A stretch of DNA of 5,811 nucleotides. It comes from an uncultured Collinsella sp. (GTDB lineage Bacteria > Actinomycetota > Coriobacteriia > Coriobacteriales > Coriobacteriaceae). Positions 1 through 5,466 of this stretch are shown piece by piece. Position 1 is the first letter of the stretch. Every line of letters starts with the position of its first letter. Made by a program: the position numbers and the translations under genes. The notes under the pieces are model-generated. The model saw only the letters and a list, made by a program, of their open reading frames with translations. It did not search any database and was not told the DNA's origin. The stretch lies in NCBI GenBank assembly GCA_958418185.1, contig CATZEP010000092.1, positions 1 to 5,811 of the forward strand, given 5' to 3'.

Positions 1-365
1 AGGGTCTCGGGAGCGAGCGAGACGATCTTCATGTACTTCTTGTCACGAAGCTCGCGAGCGACGGGCCCGAAGATACGGGTGCCGACGGGCGAACCATCGT
101 TGTTGATGACAACGCAGGCGTTCTCATCAAAGCGAATGTAGGAGCCATCCTTGCGGCGGATCTCCTTAACGGTGCGAACGACGACGCAACGGACAACGTC
201 CTTCTTCTTGACGTTGGCGCCAGGGGTAGCCTCCTGGACAGCACCGATGAACACATCGCCGATGCCTGCATAACGACGCTTGGAACCGCCAAGCACCTTG
301 ATGCAGCGAATCTTGCGAGCGCCGGAGTTGTCGGCGACGTTCAGCATGGTTTGCATCTGAATCAT
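1..365 (-). CDS. rplN: 50S ribosomal protein L14 (3' end cut by window)
   Basis: L14 binds 23S rRNA at the subunit interface of the large subunit, next to L19, and contributes to bridges with 16S rRNA. Translation from the ATG at 365-363 gives 121 residues starting MIQMQTMLNVADNSGARKI, with the L14 hallmarks VADNSGAR (residues 9-16), CIKVLGG (21-27) and, near the end, GPVARELRDKKYMKIVSLAPE. The family is usually 122 residues. The two remaining bases read CT, so the missing last codon is probably Leu followed by a stop just outside the window. A ribosome-binding site GGAGG lies at 380-376, ten bases before the ATG. In E. coli rplN is the first gene of the spc operon, and here too it is set apart from rpsQ by 118 bases. 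Identification is certain; only the 3' end is missing. Confidence 0.98.
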   Translation of the reverse strand, partial: MIQMQTMLNVADNSGARKIRCIKVLGGSKRRYAGIGDVFIGAVQEATPGANVKKKDVVRCVVVRTVKEIRRKDGSYIRFDENACVVINNDGSPVGTRIFGPVARELRDKKYMKIVSLAPET

Positions 366-483
366 GGTAGATGTTCCTCCGAACTAAGAACCGAAGAGAG
401 GTGCGCAGCCTTTATGCGGCCCGTGGTATGCAAGCCAGGCATACGCACATCTTCGGAAACGTACAAGTCGTAAGAGCGACTGC
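366..483 (-). promoter_or_regulatory. rpsQ-rplN gap, candidate structured leader at the S10/spc boundary
   Basis: This 118-base gap is far longer than the other gaps in the downstream block. The minus-strand RNA can form a hairpin GTATGC (444-439), 7-base loop, GCATAC (431-426), extended by GTG/CAC across a one-base bulge. An outer helix CCGAAG (456-451) with CTTCGG (396-391) could enclose it. No run of T follows either helix, so it does not look like a Rho-independent terminator. I see no convincing -35/-10 pair: TTGTAC with TATGCC at 17 bases spacing matches consensus at only 3 of 6 positions in each box. In E. coli the spc promoter lies at this boundary, so a promoter or RNA processing site is possible but unproven. 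Confidence 0.35.
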
Positions 484-744
484 TTATTTAGCGCGCTCGA
501 CGACCTCGATGAGGCGCCAACGCTTCATCTTGGACATAGGACGGGTCTCCATAACGCGGACGGTGTCGCCCACGCCAGCCGTGCACTCCTCGTCGTGAGC
601 GTGCAGCTTCTTGGAGCTGGTCATCATCTTGCCGTACTTGGGGTGACGCTTGCGCTCGGTGATGGTGACAACAATGGTCTTGGCACCGGAGACGGAGGTA
701 ACGACACCCGTACGGACCTTACGCGAGTTACGCGAATCAGTCAT
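484..744 (-). CDS. rpsQ: 30S ribosomal protein S17
   Basis: S17 is a primary 16S rRNA binding protein of the 30S body, with an OB fold, that helps early small-subunit assembly. The 86-residue product shows RKVRTGVVTS near the N terminus, the basic loop ERKRHPKYGKMM (residues 30-41), and the signature GDTVRVMETRPMSKMKRWRL (59-78). Its length is typical (80-90). The ATG at 744-742 is preceded by AAGGAGA at 755-749, only four bases away, which is close but usable. It begins 16 bases after the rpmC stop, so it is surely co-transcribed with rpmC. It is the last gene of the classical S10 operon, and a longer gap follows it. Confidence 0.98.
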   Translation of the reverse strand: MTDSRNSRKVRTGVVTSVSGAKTIVVTITERKRHPKYGKMMTSSKKLHAHDEECTAGVGDTVRVMETRPMSKMKRWRLIEVVERAK

Positions 745-760
745 GTTCTCTCCTTAGGTC

Positions 761-976
761 CTACTCGGCGACAGCGGACTTCTCCGCTGCGATCTCGCGG
801 GCGCGCTGCTCCGTGAGGACGCGAGCGATGTCCTTCTTCACGGTGTTGACGCGAGCGGTGTTGTCCAGCTGGCTGGTGGCCATCTGGAAACGAAGGTTAA
901 AGAGCTCGGCGCGCATTTCCTTCAGCTTCTCAACGAGCTGAGCGTCCGAGAGCTCACGAATCTCTGCGGGCTTCAT
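761..976 (-). CDS. rpmC: 50S ribosomal protein L29
   Basis: L29 is a small two-helix protein at the exit of the nascent peptide tunnel, next to L23, and part of the docking area for trigger factor and SRP. The product is 71 residues (the family is usually 60-75) and starts MKPAEIRELSDAQL. The characteristic core is KLKEMRAELFNLRFQMATSQLDNTARVNTVKKDIARV (split here as residues 17-36 and 37-53). The Ala/Glu-rich end after about residue 60 is slightly longer than average. Its ATG (976-974) overlaps the rplP stop by one base in TAATG, and the ribosome-binding site AAGGAGG (990-984) lies inside the end of rplP, seven bases from the start. Translational coupling to rplP is therefore likely. Confidence 0.98.
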   Translation of the reverse strand: MKPAEIRELSDAQLVEKLKEMRAELFNLRFQMATSQLDNTARVNTVKKDIARVLTEQRAREIAAEKSAVAE

Positions 977-1479
977 TAGTTCTCCTCCTTGGCGGCGGCG
1001 GCGTCCTCAGCAGCCCACTTGGCCTCGAGAGCGGCCTCCTCAGCCATCTCCTTCTCGATGCGCTGCTCAGCGTTCTTAGCAGCAACAATCTTGGTCTTGA
1101 TGGGAAGCTTGTGCTGTGCAAGACGCAGAGCCTCGCGAGCGACCTCCTCGGGCACGCCCTTGACCTCGAACATGATGCGGCCGGGCTTGACGACGGCCAC
1201 CCACTCCTCGGGGTTACCCTTACCAGAACCCATGCGAGTCTCGGCAGGCTTCTTGGTGATGGGTTTATCGGGGAAGATCGTGATGTAGACACGACCGCCA
1301 CGCTTCATGTAGCGGGTCATAGCAATACGAGCGGCCTCGATCTGACGGTTGGTGATCCAATGGGCCTCGAGAGCCTGGATACCAAACTCGCCGAAATGCA
1401 GCTCGGTATTACCCTTGGCCTGGCCCTTCATGGAGCCACGCTGCACCTTGCGGTGAAGAATACGCTTAGGGGCAAGCAC
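976..1479 (-). CDS. rplP: 50S ribosomal protein L16 with Ala/Glu-rich C-terminal tail
   Basis: L16 sits at the base of the central protuberance close to the A-site tRNA and is needed for late 50S assembly. The start is GTG (1479-1477), giving MLAPKRILHRKVQRGSMKGQ, the normal family N terminus. WITNRQIEAARIAMTRY (residues 41-57) and the signature RMGSGKGNPEEWVAVVKPGR (82-101) are clear. KLPIKTKIV (124-132) is where the common core ends. A further 35 residues follow, rich in Ala, Glu and Lys and probably helical, bringing the length to 167 against about 136-145 for most bacteria. The GTG overlaps the rpsC stop by one base (TAGTG), with a perfect AGGAGG at 1493-1488 eight bases upstream. The stop overlaps the rpmC start. 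The core assignment is certain; the tail's role is unknown. Confidence 0.98.
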   Translation of the reverse strand: MLAPKRILHRKVQRGSMKGQAKGNTELHFGEFGIQALEAHWITNRQIEAARIAMTRYMKRGGRVYITIFPDKPITKKPAETRMGSGKGNPEEWVAVVKPGRIMFEVKGVPEEVAREALRLAQHKLPIKTKIVAAKNAEQRIEKEMAEEAALEAKWAAEDAAAAKEEN

Positions 1480-2189
1480 TACTGACCCCTCCTCTCGGAG
1501 TTACGACGACGAGGACGGGAAGAGCCCTCGAGTGCAGGGTTGGGAACAGGCTGGCCCGGGAGCTTCTCGCCCAGGTAGATCCAGACCTTCACGCCGCAAG
1601 CGCCCATGGTGGTGCTGGCGACAGCCGTGCCGTAGTCGATCTTGGCACGGAGGGTGTGCAGAGGCACGCGACCCTCGCGGTACCACTCACGACGGCCCAT
1701 CTCGGCACCGCCGAGACGACCGGAGCACTGGATACGGATGCCCTTAGCGCCGGCCTTGCGGGCGGACTGGACAGCCTTGCGCATAGCGCGACGGAAGGCA
1801 ACGCGGCCCTCGAGCTGCTCGGCGATAGACTGAGCAACGAGGTTGGCGTCGAGCTCGGGGCGCTTGATCTCGACAACGTCGACGGAGAGCTGACCCTTGG
1901 AGACGCCAGCGACCTTCTCGAGCTCGGTGCGGAGGGTATCGATCTCGGCACCCTTCTTACCGATGACAACGCCGGGGCGAGCGGTGAGGATGATGACCTT
2001 CACCTTGTCGCCAGCGCGCTCGATCTCGACGCGGGAGACAGCTGCGCGGGAAAGACGCTTCTCGAGGTACTTGCGGATCTCGAGATCGTTACCGAGGGTC
2101 TTAGCGTAATCCTTCTCTGCGAACCAGCGGGAGCGCCAGTTCTCGGTGATGCCAAGACGGAAGCCGGTGGGGTAGACTTTCTGACCCAT
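1479..2189 (-). CDS. rpsC: 30S ribosomal protein S3
   Basis: S3 lies at the mRNA entry channel of the 30S head and contributes, with S4 and S5, to mRNA unwinding. The 236-residue product has a type II KH domain with the GxxG loop at GKKG (residues 77-80, in VVIGKKGAEIDTL). The C-terminal S3 domain includes the basic segment AFRRAMRKAVQSARKAGAKG (131-150), carrying residues of the type implicated in helicase activity. SGRLGGAEMGRREWYREGR (156-174) and LHTLRAKIDYGTA follow. The Arg/Ser-rich tail after residue 220 is normal in length. The N terminus reads MGQKVYPTGFRLGI where many bacteria have MGQKVNPIGFRLGI. The ATG is preceded by AAAGGAGG (2208-2201), located within the end of rplV, 11 bases away. 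It lies six bases after rplV. Confidence 0.98.
   Translation of the reverse strand: MGQKVYPTGFRLGITENWRSRWFAEKDYAKTLGNDLEIRKYLEKRLSRAAVSRVEIERAGDKVKVIILTARPGVVIGKKGAEIDTLRTELEKVAGVSKGQLSVDVVEIKRPELDANLVAQSIAEQLEGRVAFRRAMRKAVQSARKAGAKGIRIQCSGRLGGAEMGRREWYREGRVPLHTLRAKIDYGTAVASTTMGACGVKVWIYLGEKLPGQPVPNPALEGSSRPRRRNSERRGQ
1488..1493 (-). promoter_or_regulatory. rplP ribosome-binding site embedded in rpsC codons
   Basis: On the minus strand AGGAGG is read both as two consecutive Arg codons of rpsC (residues 233-234, in RNSERRGQ) and as the Shine-Dalgarno sequence of rplP, eight bases before its GTG start. Arg is mostly encoded by CGN elsewhere in the window, so the tandem AGG AGG here appears to be kept for the initiation signal. 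This supports the GTG start of rplP. Confidence 0.85.
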
Positions 2190-2195
2190 ACAGCT

Positions 2196-2567
2196 TTACG
2201 CCTCCTTTCGAGGAGCAACGACGACGGTGATGTGGGAAGTACGCTTCAGAATGCGAGAAGCGGAACCCTTGGCGCGGGGACGGATGCGCTTAAGCGTCGG
2301 ACCCTCGTCAACATAGGCAGCGGCGACAACCAGGTTGTCGGCACGCAGACCGTTGTTGTTCTCGGCGTTCGCAACGGCGGAACGGAGAACCTTCTCGACA
2401 TCCACGGCGACGGCGCGGTCGCAGAAGTGGAGGATGTCGAAGGCCTGAGCGACAGGCTTGCGGCGGATCAGATCGACCACCAGGCGGGCCTTGCTGGGGG
2501 AAACACGCACGTACTTAGCGACGGCGCGAACCTCGGTGGCCTCAGTTTCAATAGACTTAGTTGCCAT
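2196..2567 (-). CDS. rplV: 50S ribosomal protein L22
   Basis: L22 contacts all domains of 23S rRNA, and its long beta-hairpin lines the peptide exit tunnel beside L4, where changes can confer macrolide resistance. The 123-residue product has YVRVSPSKARLVVDLIR (residues 19-35), LRSAVANAENNNG (61-73) and the hairpin and C-terminal signature GPTLKRIRPRAKGSASRILK (89-108) followed by RTSHITVVV. Compared with the common form (about 110) it has a slightly longer N terminus, MATKSIETEATE. The ATG is preceded by AGGGGG at 2583-2578, ten bases upstream; that sequence overlaps the rpsS stop codon TAG (2584-2582). The 14-base gap from rpsS implies one transcript. I see no deletion in the hairpin of the kind associated with resistance. 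Confidence 0.97.
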   Translation of the reverse strand: MATKSIETEATEVRAVAKYVRVSPSKARLVVDLIRRKPVAQAFDILHFCDRAVAVDVEKVLRSAVANAENNNGLRADNLVVAAAYVDEGPTLKRIRPRAKGSASRILKRTSHITVVVAPRKEA

Positions 2568-2581
2568 TTACGGTTAACCCC

Positions 2582-2842
2582 CTATTTGGCCTTGTGGCCA
2601 CGGAACGTACGAGTCGGCGCGAACTCGCCGAGCTTGTGACCAACCATGGACTCGGTAACATACACGGGCACATGCTTGCGGCCGTCGTGGACGGCGATGG
2701 TGTGACCAACCATCTCGGGGAAGATGGTGGACGCGCGGGACCAGGTCTTCACGACGTCCTTCTTGCCAGCCTCGTTCATCGCGGTGATACGCGAGAGAAG
2801 GCGAGTCTCCACGAACGGGCCCTTTTTGAGACTTCTGCTCAT
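2582..2842 (-). CDS. rpsS: 30S ribosomal protein S19
   Basis: S19 is in the 30S head, forms a complex with S13 and approaches the A-site tRNA and the inter-subunit bridge region. The product is 86 residues, starting MSRSLKKGPFVETRLLSRI. It contains the SRASTIFPEMVGHTIAVHDG segment (residues 35-54) and the signature GRKHVPVYVTESMVGHKLGE (54-73), then FAPTRTFRGHKAK. Most family members are 87-95 residues, so the C-terminal tail is a few residues short, without loss of the core. The ribosome-binding site AGGAGA (2856-2851) is eight bases from the ATG. The gene follows rplB after a 32-base gap and belongs to the same transcript. Confidence 0.98.
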   Translation of the reverse strand: MSRSLKKGPFVETRLLSRITAMNEAGKKDVVKTWSRASTIFPEMVGHTIAVHDGRKHVPVYVTESMVGHKLGEFAPTRTFRGHKAK

Positions 2843-2874
2843 AAGTGCTTTCTCCTAAAACTCGGTATCCGAAA

Positions 2875-3705
2875 TTACTTCTTACGGCGACGAATGATGT
2901 GCTGGTTCGAGACCTTCTTCTTCTTGCGCGTACGAAGGCCCTTCGTCGGCTTACCCCAGGGGGTAACGGAGGGACGACCAGAGGTGTGGTTCTTGCCCTC
3001 GCCACCGCCGTGCGGGTGGTCGACAGGGTTCATGACGGTACCGCGGACGGTCGGGCGCACGTTCATGTGACGCTTACGGCCGGCCTTGCCGATAACGATG
3101 TTGGAGTGATCGGCGTTGCCGACCTCACCGACGGTGGCGCGGCAGGTAACGAGGATGCGGCGCATCTCGGAGGAAGGCATACGAACGATAGCGTACTTGC
3201 CCTCCTTACCCATCAGCTGGCAGGAGTTACCGGCGGAACGGGCGATAGCAGCGCCCTTGCCCGGCTGGAACTCGACGGCGTGGATGAGCGTACCGACGGG
3301 GATGTCGGCGAGGGGCAGAGCGTTGCCCGGCTTGATGTCGGCGTCAGAACCGGACATGATGGTCTGACCGACCTCGAGGCCCTTGGGGGCCAGGATGTAG
3401 CGCTTCTCACCGTCAGCGTAGTGCAGCAGAGCGATGCGAGCGGAACGGTTCGGATCGTACTCGATCGTGGCAACCTTGGCGGGCACGCCGTCCTTGTTGC
3501 GCTTGAAGTCGATTACGCGGTAACGACGCTTCACGCCGCCGCCCTGGTGGCGGGTGGTGATGCGGCCGTTGTTGTTACGACCGGCCTTCTTGGGCAGGGG
3601 CTCGAGAAGAGACTTCTCGGGCTTGGTGCAGGTGATCTCGGAGAAGTCGGAGATCGTCTGCCAACGCCTACCAGCGGAGGTCGGCTTAAGGTGCTTTACA
3701 GCCAT
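2875..3705 (-). CDS. rplB: 50S ribosomal protein L2
   Basis: L2 is a primary 23S rRNA binding protein, essential for subunit association and for an active peptidyl transferase centre. The start is the ATG at 3705-3703, giving MAVKHLKPTSAGRR and 276 residues, the family norm. An in-frame extension of 25 codons further upstream is ignored because it has no homology to L2 and bypasses the ribosome-binding site AAGGGA (3716-3711, five bases from the ATG). GRITTRHQGGGVKRRYRVID (residues 47-66) begins the OB-fold RNA-binding domain, EGKYAIVRMPSSEMRRI (168-184) is in the SH3-like domain, and MNPVDHPHGGGEGK (225-238) holds the His (230) corresponding to the conserved PTC-proximal His229 of E. coli. 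The Lys/Arg-rich C terminus is normal. Unusually, the gene is separated from rplW by 179 bases of structured sequence. Confidence 0.99.
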   Translation of the reverse strand: MAVKHLKPTSAGRRWQTISDFSEITCTKPEKSLLEPLPKKAGRNNNGRITTRHQGGGVKRRYRVIDFKRNKDGVPAKVATIEYDPNRSARIALLHYADGEKRYILAPKGLEVGQTIMSGSDADIKPGNALPLADIPVGTLIHAVEFQPGKGAAIARSAGNSCQLMGKEGKYAIVRMPSSEMRRILVTCRATVGEVGNADHSNIVIGKAGRKRHMNVRPTVRGTVMNPVDHPHGGGEGKNHTSGRPSVTPWGKPTKGLRTRKKKKVSNQHIIRRRKK

Positions 3706-3777
3706 TACAATCCCTTTCAATAGGAATCCGTTAGCCATCGCAGACAGGGATTCGAGGTTCTGCCTCGGGTGCGATGA
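3706..3777 (-). promoter_or_regulatory. rplB leader with competing helices over the ribosome-binding site
   Basis: Read on the minus strand, this leader contains several perfect complements. CATCGC (3776-3771) pairs with GCGATG (3741-3736), enclosing a small hairpin CGAGG (3767-3763) and CCTCG (3757-3753) with a 5-base loop. AATCCCT (3752-3746) can pair over seven bases with AGGGATT (3715-3709), which contains most of the rplB ribosome-binding site. The overlapping segment GAATCC (3753-3748) can instead pair with GGATTC (3729-3724), which would free the site. The pairings are directly visible. That they act as a switch controlling rplB translation, perhaps by a ribosomal protein from this operon, is inference. 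Confidence 0.45.
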
Positions 3778-3785
3778 CACCGGAC

Positions 3786-3811
3786 GTATACACGGTTCCG
3801 GGCGTGTCCAT
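3786..3811 (-). repeat. 26-bp intergenic repeat, copy 2 (upstream of rplB)
   Basis: On the minus strand the element starts ATGGACACGCCCGG and ends AACCGTGTATAC. It matches the copy at 5651-5676 at 23 of 26 positions, in the same orientation relative to the downstream gene. Both contain a dyad, here ACACG (3807-3803) and CGTGT (3794-3790) around eight bases. The end of this copy is 80 bases before the rplB start. It also overlaps a second possible stem, GGGCGT (3822-3817) with ACGCCC (3805-3800). It could be an operator or a promoter element: TATACG at 3790-3785 is a possible -10 box, but no good -35 box lies at standard spacing. Confidence 0.6.
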
Positions 3812-3822
3812 TTTATACGCCC

Positions 3823-3867
3823 AAAACCTTGAGCTCTCGCCTCCCCTATTTGGGAGGCATGAGCTCA
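3823..3867 (-). terminator. strong hairpin after rplW, candidate terminator or attenuator
   Basis: Starting 17 bases after the rplW stop, the minus strand forms a long stem. TGAGCTC (3867-3861) pairs with GAGCTCA (3836-3830), then an A-A mismatch and a U-G pair, then GCCTCCC (3858-3852) pairs with GGGAGGC (3845-3839) around the loop AAATAG. The stem is followed by AAGG and then TTTT (3826-3823). The T run is short and set off from the stem, so termination is probably partial at most. A role as an mRNA processing or 3'-end stability element is an alternative. Its position right after a stop codon, before a new leader, fits attenuation between rplW and rplB. Confidence 0.5.
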
Positions 3868-3884
3868 CTCAACAGCAGCGAGTC

Positions 3885-4172
3885 TTAGGCCTGGTTGCCA
3901 AAGACCTCGATGGTGTCGCCCTCGGCCAGCGTGACGATGGCCTTCTTCCAAGAACGGGTCTTGCCGGCGACATAGCGCACGCGCTTGGACTTGGGCTTGA
4001 CCGTCAGGGTGTTCACGCGAACGACCTTGACGCCGAAGATCTCCTCGACAGCGTCCTTGATCTGATACTTGTTAGCATCCTTGGCGACCTCGAACGTGTA
4101 CTTGTTCAGCTCCATGCCGGAGAAGGAACGCTCGGACACGATCGGACGGATGATGATCTCGTGGGCGGTCAT
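3885..4172 (-). CDS. rplW: 50S ribosomal protein L23
   Basis: L23 binds domain III of 23S rRNA at the tunnel exit and is the docking site for trigger factor and a contact for SRP. The 95-residue product (family about 95-100) begins MTAHEIIIRPIVSERS. Glu14 in this motif is at the place of the trigger-factor contact Glu18 of E. coli L23. YTFEVAKDANKYQIKDAVEE (residues 25-44), IFGVKVVRVNTL (45-56) and the basic loop KPKSKRVRYVAGKTRSWKKA (59-78) are typical. The ATG directly abuts the rplD stop (TAAATG). The ribosome-binding site GGGGAGG (4190-4184) is within the end of rplD, 11 bases from the start, so translation is likely coupled to rplD. A stable hairpin follows the stop. Confidence 0.98.
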   Translation of the reverse strand: MTAHEIIIRPIVSERSFSGMELNKYTFEVAKDANKYQIKDAVEEIFGVKVVRVNTLTVKPKSKRVRYVAGKTRSWKKAIVTLAEGDTIEVFGNQA

Positions 4173-4799
4173 TTATGCAAGCACCTCCCCGAAGTGAGCG
4201 GCGATGTCGGCGGGCATCAGCACAGCGTTGTTGTTGACGAGATCGTAGGTGTTGGCCTCGTCGGCAGTGATGATGAACGTCTTGGGAATGTTGCGGAACG
4301 ACAGGTAGGCGTTGACGTCCTCATCGCGAACGATGATGGTCAGACGCTTGCCCTCAAGGCCGAGAGCCTTGAGCATGGCGACGGCAGCCTTGGTGGAAGG
4401 CTTCTCGAAGCCGTAGTCGTCGACGAGCACGAGCTCGCCATCGGCCAGCTTGGCGGACAGCGCGGAGCGCATAGCCAGCTTGACCTCCTTGTTGTTCATA
4501 CGCTTAGCGTAGGAACGGGGCTTGGGGGCGAAGACAACGCCACCGTGACGCCACTGGGCAGCACGGATGGAACCCTGGCGGGCACGGCCGGTGCCCTTCT
4601 GACGCCAAGGCTTCTTGCCGCCACCGGAAACCTCAGAGCGGCCCTTAGCGGACTGGGTGCCCTGACGCCAAGAGGCCATCTGGCACTTGACGATGTGGTG
4701 CATAACGTGGATGTTCGGCTCGATGCCGTACACCTCAGCGGCGAGCTCGGCCTCGGCGACCTTCTTGCCCTCGCTGTTCTTTACTTCAAACTTTGCCAT
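4173..4799 (-). CDS. rplD: 50S ribosomal protein L4
   Basis: L4 binds domain I of 23S rRNA, and its extended loop reaches the exit tunnel next to L22. In E. coli it is also the autogenous repressor of the S10 operon, acting on the leader upstream of rpsJ. The 208-residue product (family about 205) has the tunnel loop at residues 45-97: GTQSAKGRSEVSGGGKKPWR (47-66), then QKGTGRARQGSIRAAQWRHG (67-86) and GVVFAPKPRSY. Common bacterial sequences have RAPQWRGGGVVFGPKPR at the loop's base, so the Ala, His and Ala at 81, 85 and 91 are departures. The Rossmann-like globular part ends with NAVLMPADIAAHFGEVLA. The ribosome-binding site AAGGAGA (4814-4808) is eight bases before the ATG. It lies 46 bases after rplC. 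Confidence 0.98.
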   Translation of the reverse strand: MAKFEVKNSEGKKVAEAELAAEVYGIEPNIHVMHHIVKCQMASWRQGTQSAKGRSEVSGGGKKPWRQKGTGRARQGSIRAAQWRHGGVVFAPKPRSYAKRMNNKEVKLAMRSALSAKLADGELVLVDDYGFEKPSTKAAVAMLKALGLEGKRLTIIVRDEDVNAYLSFRNIPKTFIITADEANTYDLVNNNAVLMPADIAAHFGEVLA

Positions 4800-4845
4800 T
4801 TAAGTGTTCTCCTTGGTATGACGCTGGGCTAAATGGGCTGGGCCC

Positions 4846-5466
4846 TTAGGCCATACGGATGGCGACGAGACCATTCTTGGCACCCGGGACAGCGCCCTTG
4901 ACCAAGATGAGGTTCTGCTCGGCATCGATGCGGACAACGGAAAGGTTCTTGACGGTAACACGCTCGTTACCCATGTGACCGGCCATCTTGACGCCCTTGA
5001 GGACGCGCGCAGGATAGGCGCACTGACCGATAGAACCGGGGTGACGCTGGAAGTGAGAACCATGCGTCATAGGACCGCGGCGCTGACCCCAGCGCTTGAT
5101 GCGACCCTGGAAGCCCTTACCCTTGGAGGTACCGATGACGTCGACCTTCTCGACATCAGCAAAATCAGCGACGGTGACGACCTCGCCGACCTTGTGCTCC
5201 TCGCCGTTCTCGACGCGGACCTCACGAAGGAAACGGACAGGCTCGACGCCAGCCTTGGCGAAGTGACCAGCCATGGGCTTGTTCACGTTCTTGGCCTTGA
5301 TGTCGCCGAAACCGATCTGGACGGCGTCATAGCCGTCGGTTGCCTGAGTTTTAACCTGCGAGACAGCGCAGGGGCCAGCCTGGATGACCGTGACGGGAAC
5401 GACGTTATCGTTCTCGTCCCAAACCTGGGTCATGCCAATCTTGCGGCCGAGAATCATGCTGATCAA
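4846..5466 (-). CDS. rplC: 50S ribosomal protein L3
   Basis: L3 initiates 50S assembly by binding the 3' domain of 23S rRNA, and its extension reaches towards the peptidyl transferase centre. The TTG start at 5466 gives 206 residues, MISMILGRKIGMTQVW; the alternative ATG at 5457-5455 gives 203. I prefer the TTG weakly: many bacterial L3 proteins have three or four residues before ILGRKIGMTQ, and a GGGA (5477-5474) lies seven bases before it, whereas nothing like a ribosome-binding site is correctly spaced for the ATG. Typical motifs are GTSKGKGFQGRIKRWGQRRG (112-131), PMTHGSHFQRHPGSIGQ (132-148) and MAGHMGNERVTVKNL (161-175). Gln148 aligns with the residue methylated by PrmB in E. coli. It is first in this cluster, with no rpsJ directly upstream. 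Confidence 0.98.
   Translation of the reverse strand: MISMILGRKIGMTQVWDENDNVVPVTVIQAGPCAVSQVKTQATDGYDAVQIGFGDIKAKNVNKPMAGHFAKAGVEPVRFLREVRVENGEEHKVGEVVTVADFADVEKVDVIGTSKGKGFQGRIKRWGQRRGPMTHGSHFQRHPGSIGQCAYPARVLKGVKMAGHMGNERVTVKNLSVVRIDAEQNLILVKGAVPGAKNGLVAIRMA

Noticed and set aside
1656..2639. Open frame of 327 codons on the plus strand
   Set aside because: It lies antisense to rplV, rpsC and part of rpsS, has Leu/Asp/Gly-heavy composition typical of a reverse-strand shadow of GC-rich genes, and no recognisable domain.
2845..3723. Open frame of 292 codons on the plus strand
   Set aside because: It is the antisense of rplB with the same shadow composition and no credible initiation site or family match.
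3706..3780. 25-residue N-terminal extension of L2 in frame with rplB
   Set aside because: Other L2 proteins start at MAVKxxKPTS-like sequence, and the ribosome-binding site is placed for the ATG at 3705, so the extension is untranslated leader.
3812..3817. TATAAA on the minus strand as a -10 box before rplB
   Set aside because: No -35-like sequence lies 15-19 bases upstream; that region is the arm of the terminator-like hairpin.
3774..4832. Open frame of 352 codons on the plus strand
   Set aside because: It runs through the rplW-rplB gap and antisense to all of rplW and rplD; length is explained by codon bias of those genes.
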